34,154 nucleotides of DNA from Metabacillus niabensis (GCF_902829255.1 NZ_CADEPK010000019.1:1-34154), one strand, 5' to 3'; positions 11,221-18,662 are shown, counted from the first letter of the stretch. Program-made: numbers and translations. The notes: generated from the letters alone by a model not told the origin.

Positions 11221-11306
11221 AACACCCCATAAATTAGGGCGTTCCTTTGCCGTCAACATAGAAAAAGAAAAAGCGTGTTTTGAAACAAGATTAATCAAAA
11301 CACGCT
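11221..11306 (-). terminator. Terminator(s) downstream of the alcohol dehydrogenase
   Basis: The main hairpin has a perfect 11-bp stem, agcgtgttttg / caaaacacgct (11272-11282 with 11296-11306), followed on the minus strand by TTTTTCTTTTTCT. A second, weaker hairpin (aacgccc / ggggtgtt, 11221-11243), also followed by T on the minus strand, comes just after. Together they should isolate the dehydrogenase from the 5S-tRNA genes. Confidence 0.85.
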
Positions 11307-11405
11307 CTAAGTTACTTCCTATTAAATTTCACCTAACCATAATGATAAAAATCCGCGAATACCTTTAGCTTTTTAATTGCCCAAATGACTAAATTAACTT
11401 TTTAA

Positions 11406-12425
11406 TTATAGGTTCATATTCACTAGAATTTTGCATTGGCTGCGATCCTTTGTTAACAATTCGAAGCCTTTTTCAACAATATCATTTAACGCAATCTCAC
11501 TTGTAATGACTGATTTCCCATCAATTACACCATTAGCTAACAGACGAATGACTTCAGGAAATAAGCGAACGTATGCATAAGACCCACTGATTTTTGCTTC
11601 TGTTCTTACGATCATATTTGGATCAAAATTGACTGGTTTTTCCCATACACTGACAATTTTGAACTCTCCTCCAGGGCGCACGGCGCTTACTCCACTTGTA
11701 AATGTCGCTTGTACACCAGCTACATCATAGGCAACATTTACTCCACCATTCGTTTTTTCACGAATAAATGATACTGCATCTGTTTCGATTGGATTAATCA
11801 CATGTGTTGCTCCAAGTTCCAATGCTTTCTGGCGACGTTCATCTGCAACCTCTACAACAAAAATCTCACTTGCACCAGCTGCTTTAACAGCTTGTAACAA
11901 CAATAATCCGATTGGACCAGCACCAAATATTGCTGCAGTGTCACCAAGTCTTAATTGGCTTTGGCGAACTGCGTGCACAGCAACTGCCGTTGGCTCTACA
12001 AGTGCTCCAAGCTCTAAGCTCATGTTTTCAGGTAAGTGGAAAATATTTTCTTGATTCACCACTGCAAATTGGGCAAAGCCTCCTGAGACAGTATATCCAT
12101 AGCCTTGACGCTCTGTGCATAAGTTAACAAAGCCTCTTTGACAATTATCACATTTTCCACATGGAATTAGTGGTTCTACAGCTACCCGATCTCCCACTTT
12201 TCCATTTGTTACACCTTTACCTACTTCCACAACTACACCTGAAAACTCATGACCCAAAACAGGCTGAGTACGGATTGGATAAGAGCCGGCTACATACTCA
12301 TGCATATCGCTACCACAAATCCCTGCATATTCGACTTTTACCTTCACCATACCTTCTTCTAGAGCAGGTATTTCTGCATCTTCTACTCGAATATCTTTCA
12401 TTCCGTATATCTTTGCTGCTTTCAT
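11406..12425 (-). CDS. Zinc-dependent alcohol/polyol dehydrogenase (MDR family)
   Basis: NAD(P)-dependent medium-chain dehydrogenase of 339 residues. Catalytic zinc ligands Cys37, His59 and Glu60 lie in GICGSDMHE and GHEFSG. Structural zinc cysteines 89, 92, 95 and 103 lie in PCGKCDNCQRGFVNLC. The Rossmann motif is GAGPIG at 168-173. The overall pattern fits the sorbitol/2,3-butanediol/threonine dehydrogenase branch; the substrate cannot be fixed from sequence. It starts 6 bp after the TetR gene stop, with its ribosome site inside the tetR 3' end, so the two form an operon. It is probably induced by a ligand of the TetR protein, perhaps its own substrate or a related carbonyl compound. Confidence 0.9.
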   Translation of the reverse strand: MKAAKIYGMKDIRVEDAEIPALEEGMVKVKVEYAGICGSDMHEYVAGSYPIRTQPVLGHEFSGVVVEVGKGVTNGKVGDRVAVEPLIPCGKCDNCQRGFVNLCTERQGYGYTVSGGFAQFAVVNQENIFHLPENMSLELGALVEPTAVAVHAVRQSQLRLGDTAAIFGAGPIGLLLLQAVKAAGASEIFVVEVADERRQKALELGATHVINPIETDAVSFIREKTNGGVNVAYDVAGVQATFTSGVSAVRPGGEFKIVSVWEKPVNFDPNMIVRTEAKISGSYAYVRLFPEVIRLLANGVIDGKSVITSEIALNDIVEKGFELLTKDRSQCKILVNMNL

Positions 12426-12431
12426 CTTTCT

Positions 12432-13061
12432 TTACCTCTTTCCTTGTTCTGAAGTTGCTTGCAGTCCATTAATAATAAAGTTTACGGCAAAATCCGCTAC
12501 CTGTTCGGGACTCATTTCCGATTGAGTTCGATTCAAAAATGCATTATTGTGAGAAAACATTAATGTTCCCATTATAAAATTAACGGCTACGTCAACTGAT
12601 GGAAAATCAATCAAATTTTTCTCCTGACATTCCTGCAATATTAACCGAAGCTGTTCCCACGAAGGCAGAAATACATCAGTCAGCATCTCTAATCTCGGAC
12701 TATTCATCACTAACTCTTGCTGTAGTATACTAACTAATTCACTTTCTTCATTTCTAAAAATAACAAACTGTCTACAAAAGCTCTTAAGTGCACCTAACGA
12801 ATCTGATAAATCATATTTCATATTCTCAAACAATTGTCTAATTGGTTGAAACACTTCAAAGAAAACATTTTCTTTTCCACCAAAATGATAAGAAACAAGT
12901 GCCAATGAAACATTTGCCTCATGACAAATTTGTCTAACAGTCGTCCCTTCATAGCCCTTTTTCGCAAATAATTCCTTTGCTGCCCGAAGGATTTGATCTC
13001 TTACATCCTTATTTCTATCATTACTTCTGTTTTGTTTTAATGGACTCATTCCTTTCATCAC
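12432..13061 (-). CDS. TetR/AcrR family transcriptional regulator
   Basis: A 209-residue repressor-like protein. Residues 18-65 form the TetR helix-turn-helix: RDQILRAAKELFAKKGYEGT, then TVRQICHEANVSLALVSYHF. The ligand domain (about 75-200) is helical. The start is uncertain: the frame opens with GTG at 13061, followed at once by ATG at 13058 and another ATG at 13049, and none has a strong ribosome site. The promoter and palindromic half-sites just upstream suggest autorepression together with the downstream dehydrogenase. Confidence 0.9.
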   Translation of the reverse strand: MMKGMSPLKQNRSNDRNKDVRDQILRAAKELFAKKGYEGTTVRQICHEANVSLALVSYHFGGKENVFFEVFQPIRQLFENMKYDLSDSLGALKSFCRQFVIFRNEESELVSILQQELVMNSPRLEMLTDVFLPSWEQLRLILQECQEKNLIDFPSVDVAVNFIMGTLMFSHNNAFLNRTQSEMSPEQVADFAVNFIINGLQATSEQGKR

Positions 13062-13064
13062 TTT

Positions 13065-13126
13065 TGAACAAACGTTTTGAACAATTGTTCAATTAATAGT
13101 ATACGCTTGTTCCTAATCATGGTCAA
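13065..13126 (-). promoter_or_regulatory. tetR promoter with overlapping palindromic operators
   Basis: On the minus strand TTGACC (13121-13126), a 17-bp spacer and TATACT (13098-13103) give a good sigma-A promoter. A perfect 14-bp palindrome, tgaacaattgttca (13078-13091), covers the expected start point. A second, wider inverted pair, gaacaaacg (13066-13074) and cgcttgttc (13105-13113), reaches into the spacer. All half-sites share GAACAA, typical of TetR operators. Confidence 0.75.
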
Positions 13127-13220
13127 TCAAATAAGATTCACCTAGTTTTAAGTGATGCATCTACATACTTTCAGTGAAACAAAGGCTGTTTGTAGGCACT
13201 GTTCTTTTTGTAAAAAATAC

Positions 13221-13256
13221 AAAATTCCGCTCATCCAAACTTAATGGGCGGAATTT
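13221..13256 (-). terminator. Terminator of the GNAT gene
   Basis: Arms aaattccgctcat and atgggcggaattt (one wobble), with a T-rich stretch on the minus-strand downstream side. It lies about 30 bp after the acyltransferase stop. Confidence 0.75.
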
Positions 13257-13284
13257 AAAACTTCACGAATTTTTTTATAAAGGT

Positions 13285-13890
13285 TTAGCAATAACCTTGT
13301 TTCTTCTGACTAGTCTTGTAAATATCCGGCAGCTGTAAACGAAGCAGCTCTTCCATTTTTTCTTCATCTTTCCTTATTTCCCCAACATCAACTGCAATCG
13401 GAACAAGGCTCATTCCATTTGGACCGACCAATGGCTTTTCTTTTTGCTTGATTCTGAAGCCATACGATATCCGCATCATTCGATAAAATCTGTTTTCCAT
13501 TAATGCAATATAATACATTGGGTTATACTTTTTTACATGTTCAAGAAAAATATGAAAAAATAAATGAAAATATCCTTTACGTTGATAATCTTCATGAAGG
13601 CAAAGCTTATCAATTTCCCATACTTCTTTTTGATGGTGATAAATCTCTTTATATTGTGAAAAATCGGCACCCTTTTGGACTGTGCTATCAGGGTTATTTG
13701 GATGATACGGAATAAATTCAATCGTACCAATGACTTTTCTTTTTTTAATAAATGACTTTGGTATCGTTATTATATACCTTACTCCATTTTTAGCGTACGG
13801 ATCATTCACCCAGCCATATTTCTTACAATAATACTCCCACGTTAATTCAAATTCCTTTTGCTGTTTACGGGTACTTACAATTTCAAACAA
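13285..13890 (-). CDS. GNAT-fold acyltransferase next to a RiPP-like peptide gene
   Basis: A 201-residue protein with a GNAT fold. The acyl-CoA/ACP pyrophosphate loop reads EDYQRKGY at about 97-104, preceded by the strand VWEIDKLCL; the later helix-strand MENRFYRMMRISYGFR has the usual YxxxGF-like element. The long, Trp/Tyr-rich N-terminus and the pattern E-x-D-K-L-C-L resemble LuxI/FeeM-type N-acyl transferases as much as simple acetyltransferases. The start is TTG, with aggaggg 6 bp before it. The gene lies 58 bp after a 45-residue peptide gene on the same strand, with a hairpin between. I infer the peptide may be its substrate. It could instead be an unrelated GNAT enzyme. Confidence 0.75.
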   Translation of the reverse strand: MFEIVSTRKQQKEFELTWEYYCKKYGWVNDPYAKNGVRYIITIPKSFIKKRKVIGTIEFIPYHPNNPDSTVQKGADFSQYKEIYHHQKEVWEIDKLCLHEDYQRKGYFHLFFHIFLEHVKKYNPMYYIALMENRFYRMMRISYGFRIKQKEKPLVGPNGMSLVPIAVDVGEIRKDEEKMEELLRLQLPDIYKTSQKKQGYC

Positions 13891-13912
13891 GGGAAACCCT
13901 CCTAAAAAACTT

Positions 13913-13935
13913 GTCCCCCTTTGTACTTTGGGGAC
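13913..13935 (-). terminator. Hairpin/attenuator between peptide gene and GNAT gene
   Basis: On the minus strand gtccccaaagtac pairs with gtacaaagggggac (one bulge), followed by aag and six T. It is a member of the ggggac...gtcccc family seen elsewhere in the window, here placed so that it can attenuate transcription from the peptide gene into the acyltransferase gene. Confidence 0.65.
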
Positions 13936-13948
13936 TGACCCTTTCCTG

Positions 13949-14086
13949 TTAACTATCTAAAACGTCTCCTGGAAATCCAGGATTATGATCATCACCACCA
14001 CCAGGCGGCTTATCGGGAGGCCAGAATTTCATTGTCATGTTAACATCCAACACTTCTAGTTTAGGTGTACTCCAACTTTCCTTCAT
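13949..14086 (-). CDS. 45-residue RiPP-like precursor peptide (paeninodin-type leader)
   Basis: This small gene has an excellent ribosome site (aggaggggagtagt before ATG) and codes for 45 residues. The N-terminal half, KESWSTPKLEVLDVNMTM, matches the leader pattern of paeninodin-family lasso peptide precursors: W..P.L..LDV...T with Thr at -2 before the presumed cleavage. The remaining 26 residues are unlike a known core: KFWPPDKPP, then GGGDDHNPGFPGD and VLDS, rich in Pro, Gly and Asp with two Lys and one Trp. A lasso ring would need Gly/Ala/Ser/Cys at core position 1 and Asp/Glu at 7-9; here position 1 is Lys and the first Asp is at 6. No lasso cyclase, protease or transporter gene is nearby. 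The only neighbour is the GNAT gene downstream. Confidence 0.75.
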   Translation of the reverse strand: MKESWSTPKLEVLDVNMTMKFWPPDKPPGGGDDHNPGFPGDVLDS

Positions 14087-14397
14087 ACTACTCCCCTCCT
14101 TTAATGGTACCGTTTTATAAAGAACATAATGGCCATATGATTATCTCTTTTCATTTTCATACAGTCCACCATAGAGGATACTCGTGTTCTTCATAAAGAA
14201 CGTTTGCTATATCTTAACATCTTAATCTCTTAAAGTAAACAGATCCTTTTGAAAAAAAATTCAAGAATCATTAGTCACATCTATTACTAGTGAATAAGCA
14301 TTATTTATGTTAGGAAAAAACTGTATTCATGACCTTTTTCCTCAGAAAAAGCGATGAATTGCTCCATTATTTTATGATAAATAAGGAGGAAGTGCTT

Positions 14398-14454
14398 GTG
14401 AAGAATATCACAAATTTAGTTGTTTACATTCATCACTTAATGAAGCTCCTGTAA
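14398..14454 (+). CDS. Possible 18-residue hydrophobic peptide
   Basis: A GTG codon follows aaggagga at 8-nt spacing and opens a frame of 18 residues, MKNITNLVVYIHHLMKLL, ending in TAA. A run of seven T begins just after the stop, without an obvious hairpin. The ribosome site is as good as that of any gene in the window, but the frame is too short to judge by coding content. It may be a small peptide, the start of a decayed gene, or chance. Confidence 0.3.
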   Translation: MKNITNLVVYIHHLMKLL

Positions 14455-14490
14455 TTTTTTTATATCTTAAATAAAAGTGCCAGTCCGATA

Positions 14491-14523
14491 AAAACACTTT
14501 GGGGACAGTCCCCAAAGTGTTTT
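14491..14523. repeat. Perfect 16-bp-arm palindrome, ggggac/gtcccc family
   Basis: Arms aaaacactttggggac and gtccccaaagtgtttt are separated by a single a. Flanking A and T runs make it a possible bidirectional terminator. The ggggac-n-gtcccc core recurs at 13913, 14632 and 27330. Confidence 0.7.
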
Positions 14524-14631
14524 TTGAATACAATATATAGTTATCCACAAATCAAAACCACAACATATAGTACCGATTAAGTGTGAGGAACATATTTTAT
14601 CCCCTGAAAATGGGGCGCAAAAGTACAAATT

Positions 14632-14645
14632 GGGGACTGTCCCCC
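14632..14645. repeat. ggggactgtcccc palindrome
   Basis: A short copy of the ggggac-n-gtcccc family. It abuts the stop codon (14645-14647) of the neighbouring minus-strand gene and lacks the long T-runs of the other copies. Confidence 0.6.
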
Positions 14646-15043
14646 TATTCTTTTGTTTGGCGGAGGTATTTTATGTAGTTTGTTTTGTCTTCGAGTTCTC
14701 TTTCTAGGTAGCCGAGGTAGGCGAAGAGTAGGCTCATGTCTTTTGTGATTTCAGCTGTGCTGTCTTTTTTTATGTATTTTTCTTTAATCTTTTTTACTTC
14801 CTTTTTGACGACCCACCGTTCATTTTGTTGGTCATCCTCTGCAACTGTGAAATCTGTAACCGTTTCTGATGGAATCAATTCAATTCCCATAAATCTTTTT
14901 ACAGGGTTTTCCTTTGTTTTATTTAAAATATACACAAATTTTTCATCTTCTAGCTCCTTCAATGCGTCTGGATGAATATGAATGGTTTTAGGTATCGTAT
15001 CTTGATCAACGATAAAAGCCTTCAATTTATCTACGAGCTTCAT
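14645..15043 (-). CDS. Conserved-looking protein of unknown function, 132 residues
   Basis: I do not recognise this protein. The frame is open from 15079, but the ATG at 15043 (MKLVDKLKAF...) is preceded by gggggaaag and is the better start. It has no signal peptide or membrane segment. The middle (residues 30-75) reads as beta strands with FVYILNKTKENPVKRFMG, and residues 80-130 are highly charged and helical (WVVKKEVKKIKEKYIKKD, then FAYLGYLERELEDK), possibly a coiled coil. It is divergently oriented from the RNase J gene, sharing a 250-bp upstream region with it. Confidence 0.75.
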   Translation of the reverse strand: MKLVDKLKAFIVDQDTIPKTIHIHPDALKELEDEKFVYILNKTKENPVKRFMGIELIPSETVTDFTVAEDDQQNERWVVKKEVKKIKEKYIKKDSTAEITKDMSLLFAYLGYLERELEDKTNYIKYLRQTKE

Positions 15044-15293
15044 GTTCTTTCCCCCTATTCGTTTTTTTAAAAAAGTCACTCATCCCCTATAAAACAACCT
15101 ATTCATAAGGTCGACGAAAAATTACCTAGGCTGCGAATAACTTGGCAATTGCTTAAAATCCCCTCCTTATTACCATGTAGCAACTATTTTCATTCCATAG
15201 CAGAGTATTTTTCAGCCTAATAACAAATAACGTTTTTTTCCAACCATCTATGGGAATAATACAACTTAATATGACATGGTAGGAGGAAATCAT

Positions 15294-16964
15294 GTGAGCA
15301 CAAAAGGTAATTTATCTATTTTTGCTTTAGGTGGCGTAAATGAAATTGGCAAAAACATGTATGTTGTTCAATATGATAACGATATTTTAATCATTGATTG
15401 CGGTTCTAAGTTTCCCGATGAAAGTTTATTAGGAATTGATTTAATCATCCCTGACATTACCTACTTGGAAGAGAATAAAGATAAAATTCGCGCGTTGCTT
15501 GTTACACATGGACATGAGGATCATATTGGCGGTATCCCTTATTTCTTAAAAAAGTTAAACATCCCAATTTATGCAACCCGCTTCACTTTAGGATTGATTG
15601 AATTAAAATTATCTGAGCATAAGCTTCTTAGAGATACAGTGCTCAATCAAATCAACTCTGATTCAACACTTACGTTCGGTGAGGTTCAAGTAAGCTTTTT
15701 TAAAACAAATCATAGCATCCCCGATTGCCTAGGGATCGTGTTTCATACACCTGAGGGAAATGTCGTACATACAGGCGATTTCAAGTTTGATTTAACCCCT
15801 GTTAATAATCAGTATTCTGATATTCATAAAATGGCTGAAATCGGCAAACAAGGTGTTTTAGTTTTATTATCAGAAAGTACAAATGCCGAGCGTGCCGGCT
15901 TGACCCCTTCAGAGCAAATCGTTGGAGATCATGTTGAGGAAGCGTTCATGAAGGCAAAGCGTAAAGTCGTTATTTCGACCTTTGCTTCAAATATTAATCG
16001 CGTCCAGCAGGTCGTTAACGCGGCGCTAAAAACAAATCGAAAGCTTGCCTTACTCGGTAGAAGCATGGTTAATGTTGTTGATGTTGCGGTTGAACGCGGC
16101 TACTTGCAAATTCCAGAGGGGATGTTAATTGAACCACATGAAATTAACACCCTTGCACCTGAGCAAGTTGCCATACTATGTACAGGTAGTCAAGGTGAGC
16201 CGATGGCAGCACTTGCACGTCTATCAACAGGTAAATTTCGCGATGTTGATATTTTGCCAGATGATACGATCATTTTTGCTGCTTCACCTATACCGGGAAA
16301 TGAACGAAATGTTTCGCGAATTATTGACAGCTTCTTTTCTCTCGGTGCAAAGGTGATCTATGGATCAGGGAGTTCTACGAAAATGCATGTTTCAGGGCAT
16401 GGCTATCAAGAGGATTTAAAGCTTATGCTAACATTAATGAAACCAACCTATTTCATTCCAATTCATGGTGAATATCGCATGCTTCATCAGCATCGTCAAT
16501 TAGCTGAATCTGTTGGAGTTGAGGAAGGAAATACTTTCATTATCTCAAATGGTGATGTTGTTGATATTAAAGATAACGAAGCCGTTCAAACGAGAAAAGT
16601 ACCAGCGGGAGATACATTTGTTGATGGCGTCGGTGTAGGTGATATCGGCGGTACAGTTTTACGAGACCGCAAGCAGCTTTCAGAGGATGGAATGATTATT
16701 GTCGTCATTACGTTAAGTAAGACCGAAAGAAAAATACTTTCCGGTCCTGACACAATTACGAGGGGCTTCGTATATGTCCGCGATTCTGAGAAGCTATTAA
16801 AGGATGTAAATCACCTAGTAAAAAATACAGTAAATGAATTACAAAATGAAAATGTCCAGCAATGGAATGTCATTAAGCAAAATATTAAGAAGGAATTAGG
16901 ACAATATTTGTACGCCCAAACGAAAAGAAAGCCTATGATATTACCGGTAATCATTGAAATTTAA
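15294..16964 (+). CDS. rnj: Ribonuclease J-type exo/endoribonuclease
   Basis: Metallo-beta-lactamase/beta-CASP RNase of 556 residues acting in mRNA decay and RNA maturation. The zinc motif HGHEDHIGG (His72, His74, Asp76, His77) is intact, unlike B. subtilis RNase J2. Later motifs are HTGDFKFD, the beta-CASP segment with GRSM, HVSGHG and the C-terminal domain ending KRKPMILPVIIEI. The ATG at 15276 lies inside the ribosome-binding region; taggagga is 7 bp before GTG 15294, which I take as the start. The context differs from the usual rnjA-rpoE(epsilon) pair, so this may be an extra paralogue. The strand stands alone, with a large hairpin at the 3' end. Confidence 0.92.
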   Translation: MSTKGNLSIFALGGVNEIGKNMYVVQYDNDILIIDCGSKFPDESLLGIDLIIPDITYLEENKDKIRALLVTHGHEDHIGGIPYFLKKLNIPIYATRFTLGLIELKLSEHKLLRDTVLNQINSDSTLTFGEVQVSFFKTNHSIPDCLGIVFHTPEGNVVHTGDFKFDLTPVNNQYSDIHKMAEIGKQGVLVLLSESTNAERAGLTPSEQIVGDHVEEAFMKAKRKVVISTFASNINRVQQVVNAALKTNRKLALLGRSMVNVVDVAVERGYLQIPEGMLIEPHEINTLAPEQVAILCTGSQGEPMAALARLSTGKFRDVDILPDDTIIFAASPIPGNERNVSRIIDSFFSLGAKVIYGSGSSTKMHVSGHGYQEDLKLMLTLMKPTYFIPIHGEYRMLHQHRQLAESVGVEEGNTFIISNGDVVDIKDNEAVQTRKVPAGDTFVDGVGVGDIGGTVLRDRKQLSEDGMIIVVITLSKTERKILSGPDTITRGFVYVRDSEKLLKDVNHLVKNTVNELQNENVQQWNVIKQNIKKELGQYLYAQTKRKPMILPVIIEI

Positions 16965-16977
16965 TGAGGACTTACTC

Positions 16978-17067
16978 AAAAGGTTTAGAACCCTTCACAA
17001 ACACCAATATATAGTAAACTAATCCCATCATTAGTTTATATATGTGTTAGAGGGGTCTAAACCTTTG
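16978..17067 (+). terminator. Long imperfect hairpin after rnj
   Basis: The outer arms aaaggtttagaaccc and gggtctaaaccttt enclose an inner stem built from caatatatagtaaactaat and attagtttatatatgtgtt. The whole folds into a roughly 90-nt rod that ends in gttttt. It works as a terminator but is far longer than usual. Confidence 0.6.
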
Positions 17068-17277
17068 TTTTTGAGCCATCCTCCACCTTTTCATAAAAAA
17101 ACAAGACTATTTTCATTTACATTCCGACGACCAAGGCAGGAGTCTCGCACACATTAATCCAATCAACCTTTCCACCATAAAAAAACAAACAGACCCTTTA
17201 ACAATGTAAAGGGTCTGTTTTCTTTTCAAAGATAACAAAAAGTGTCATCCATGTTTTTATGGTTTATTTGTATGGTT
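17068..17277. other. Intergenic region, rnj to csp
   Basis: Contains no gene. Apart from the bidirectional terminator 17187-17220, I see nothing supported here. Confidence 0.4.
17187..17220. terminator. Bidirectional terminator between rnj and csp
   Basis: A perfect 14-bp stem, aaacagacccttta / taaagggtctgttt, with a 6-nt loop, A-run on the left and T-run on the right. It lies between the converging rnj and cold-shock genes. Confidence 0.9.
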
Positions 17278-17478
17278 TTATAATTTTTGAACGTTAGCAG
17301 CTTGCGGGCCTCTGTTTCCTTGCTCGATATCAAAGGAAACCTCTTGACCTTCCTCTAAGCTTTTGTAACCTTCTCCTTGAATTGAAGAAAAATGTACAAA
17401 TACATCTTCTCCACCTTCAACTTCAATAAATCCAAAACCTTTTTCTGAATTAAACCATTTTACTCTACCTTGTGCCAT
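17278..17478 (-). CDS. csp: Cold-shock protein, CspB family
   Basis: A 66-residue single-domain nucleic-acid chaperone. RNP1 (KGFGFIEV) and RNP2 (VFVHFSSI) are both present, and length and fold match Bacillus CspB. The start is ATG at 17478 ([17 protein letters not shown]), 9 bp after aggagg; the frame extends two codons further to a TTG but that lies too close to the ribosome site. It binds single-stranded RNA or DNA and melts structures in cold or growing cells. No obvious long conserved cold box could be recognised upstream. Confidence 0.95.
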   Translation of the reverse strand: MAQGRVKWFNSEKGFGFIEVEGGEDVFVHFSSIQGEGYKSLEEGQEVSFDIEQGNRGPQAANVQKL

Positions 17479-17683
17479 TAACAATTTCCTCCTAAATCAA
17501 TCAAAACACGTTTGATGATAATTTCGATTATTATTATGTCCTTCCACCCCATTCTTAAACATAAAAATTAAAAAATAATTTTTTCATGCGGTATAACGCT
17601 ATTTTGTAGGAGGAACGATTTTCACAAATAGGAAAAATTATGTTAAAATTTTAATGATTGATTGTAAGAATATTTAAATAAAA
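17479..17683. other. Divergent intergenic region, csp to HAD gene
   Basis: AT-rich upstream DNA for csp (minus) and the HAD gene (plus). It holds the plus-strand promoter at 17621-17649; csp's own promoter should lie in 17500-17580 but was not resolved. Confidence 0.4.
17621..17649 (+). promoter_or_regulatory. Promoter upstream of the HAD phosphatase
   Basis: TTCACA (17621-17626), a 17-bp spacer and TAAAAT (17644-17649): five of six bases match the sigma-A consensus in each box. The transcript would begin near 17656 and carry the 143-nt inverted-repeat element 17684-17826 in its leader before the phosphatase start at 17858. Confidence 0.6.
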
Positions 17684-17826
17684 CGCTATGTTAAACATTG
17701 TTGGTGATTTCCGCATCAGGCATTCTTTTTCTGCGGGAAGTTAGGAAGCCTCTTCAGCTTAAGCCCATGGCTTCTCCAGCATATCTCGTGCCACCGCACT
17801 AATCAAAAATAACCTTTAACATAGCG
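17684..17826. mobile_element. 143-nt MITE-like element with 12-bp inverted ends and 8-bp target repeat
   Basis: The ends cgctatgttaaa (17684-17695) and tttaacatagcg (17815-17826) are perfect inverted repeats. Immediately outside, aaataaaa occurs on both sides (17676-17683 and 17827-17834), as an 8-bp target duplication would. The interior is clearly more GC-rich than its surroundings and contains further stems (gaagcc/ggcttc and ccgca/tgcgg). It has no reading frame. A non-autonomous insertion is the simplest reading; a structured leader RNA of the next gene is the alternative, and both may hold. Confidence 0.65.
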
Positions 17827-17857
17827 AAATAAAACTATATTAAATTTGGAGATAATA

Positions 17858-18649
17858 ATGACAAACTACAACATTTTATTTTTAGACATTGATGGAACGA
17901 TTTTGAGACCTGACGATACAATTGAACAATCGACAAAGCAAGCAATTGCTGAAGTAAAGGAAAAAGGCATTGAGGTTTTCCTTGCAACAGGCAGACCATT
18001 GCATGAAATATCTCATATTGCTGAGGAATTAAATATCGATTCATTTATTGGATATAACGGTGCCTTTGCGATTCATAAAGGCGAAGAAATTTTTAATTCT
18101 CCTATGAACCCTAAGACGGTTGAAAGCTATCTTGAAATTGCCAAAAACAATGGTCACGAGCTTGTGCTTTATACTCGTGAAAAAAATATTTTCCCAGACC
18201 TCGATAGTCCTGCTGTAAAAGATTTTTTAGAAGCATTCCATTTACACTATAATGAACAATTCACACCTGAGGTTGTTACTCATATTCTTGGGATTACTTT
18301 AATCAATTTAACTGAACAAGATCCAAAGCTATATGAAAAGGCAGATCCTACAATTCATTTATCACAAGTTAATGTCGATGGTTTACGTCATTGCTATGAT
18401 GTCATCCGTGATACGGTGAACAAAGGAGTTGCCGTCAGCCATATTCTTGAGCATTTGCAAATTCCGAAAGAAGCAGCAATTGCCTTTGGCGATGGGATGA
18501 ATGATAAGGAAATGCTCAGCACGGTAGGTGAAGGCTTTGCAATGGGAAACGGTCACCCTGAGCTTTTTCAATACGCAAAGCACAAAACGACAAAAGTAAC
18601 CGATTCTGGTATCTATAATGGATTAAAATCACTTGGTCTTGTGAAGTAA
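17858..18649 (+). CDS. HAD-family hydrolase, Cof subfamily (YkrA-like)
   Basis: Cytoplasmic sugar-phosphate-type phosphatase of 263 residues. Motif I DIDGT gives the nucleophile Asp10 and Asp12. Motif II is ATGRP and motif IV is AFGDGMNDKEML, all of the Cof (IIB cap) subfamily; the substrate is unknown. The start is ATG 17858, 7 bp after ttggaga, rather than the in-frame TTG at 17846 that overlaps this site. The gene is the first after the MITE-like element, so its expression may be influenced by that insertion. It ends before a bidirectional terminator. Confidence 0.9.
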   Translation: MTNYNILFLDIDGTILRPDDTIEQSTKQAIAEVKEKGIEVFLATGRPLHEISHIAEELNIDSFIGYNGAFAIHKGEEIFNSPMNPKTVESYLEIAKNNGHELVLYTREKNIFPDLDSPAVKDFLEAFHLHYNEQFTPEVVTHILGITLINLTEQDPKLYEKADPTIHLSQVNVDGLRHCYDVIRDTVNKGVAVSHILEHLQIPKEAAIAFGDGMNDKEMLSTVGEGFAMGNGHPELFQYAKHKTTKVTDSGIYNGLKSLGLVK

Positions 18650-18662
18650 TCGATTTACGTTC

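Larger units (their letters stand above)
14103..14644. other. Intergenic region upstream of the peptide gene
   Basis: This stretch should hold the peptide promoter: on the minus strand TTTACT, a 17-bp spacer and TAAGAT near 14210-14240 are a fair match. A small hairpin (gttctt/aagaac, 14186-14201) lies in the leader. It also contains a possible 18-codon frame (14398-14454) and two ggggac-type palindromes (14491-14523 and 14632-14645). Confidence 0.45.

Noticed and set aside
13949-14086. A classical lasso peptide gene
   Set aside because: The leader fits, but the core has Lys at position 1 and no Asp/Glu at 7-9, and no lasso maturation genes are present.
14541-14549. A perfect DnaA box, ttatccaca
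   Set aside because: A single 9-mer in AT-rich DNA without neighbours or dnaA/dnaN genes is expected by chance.
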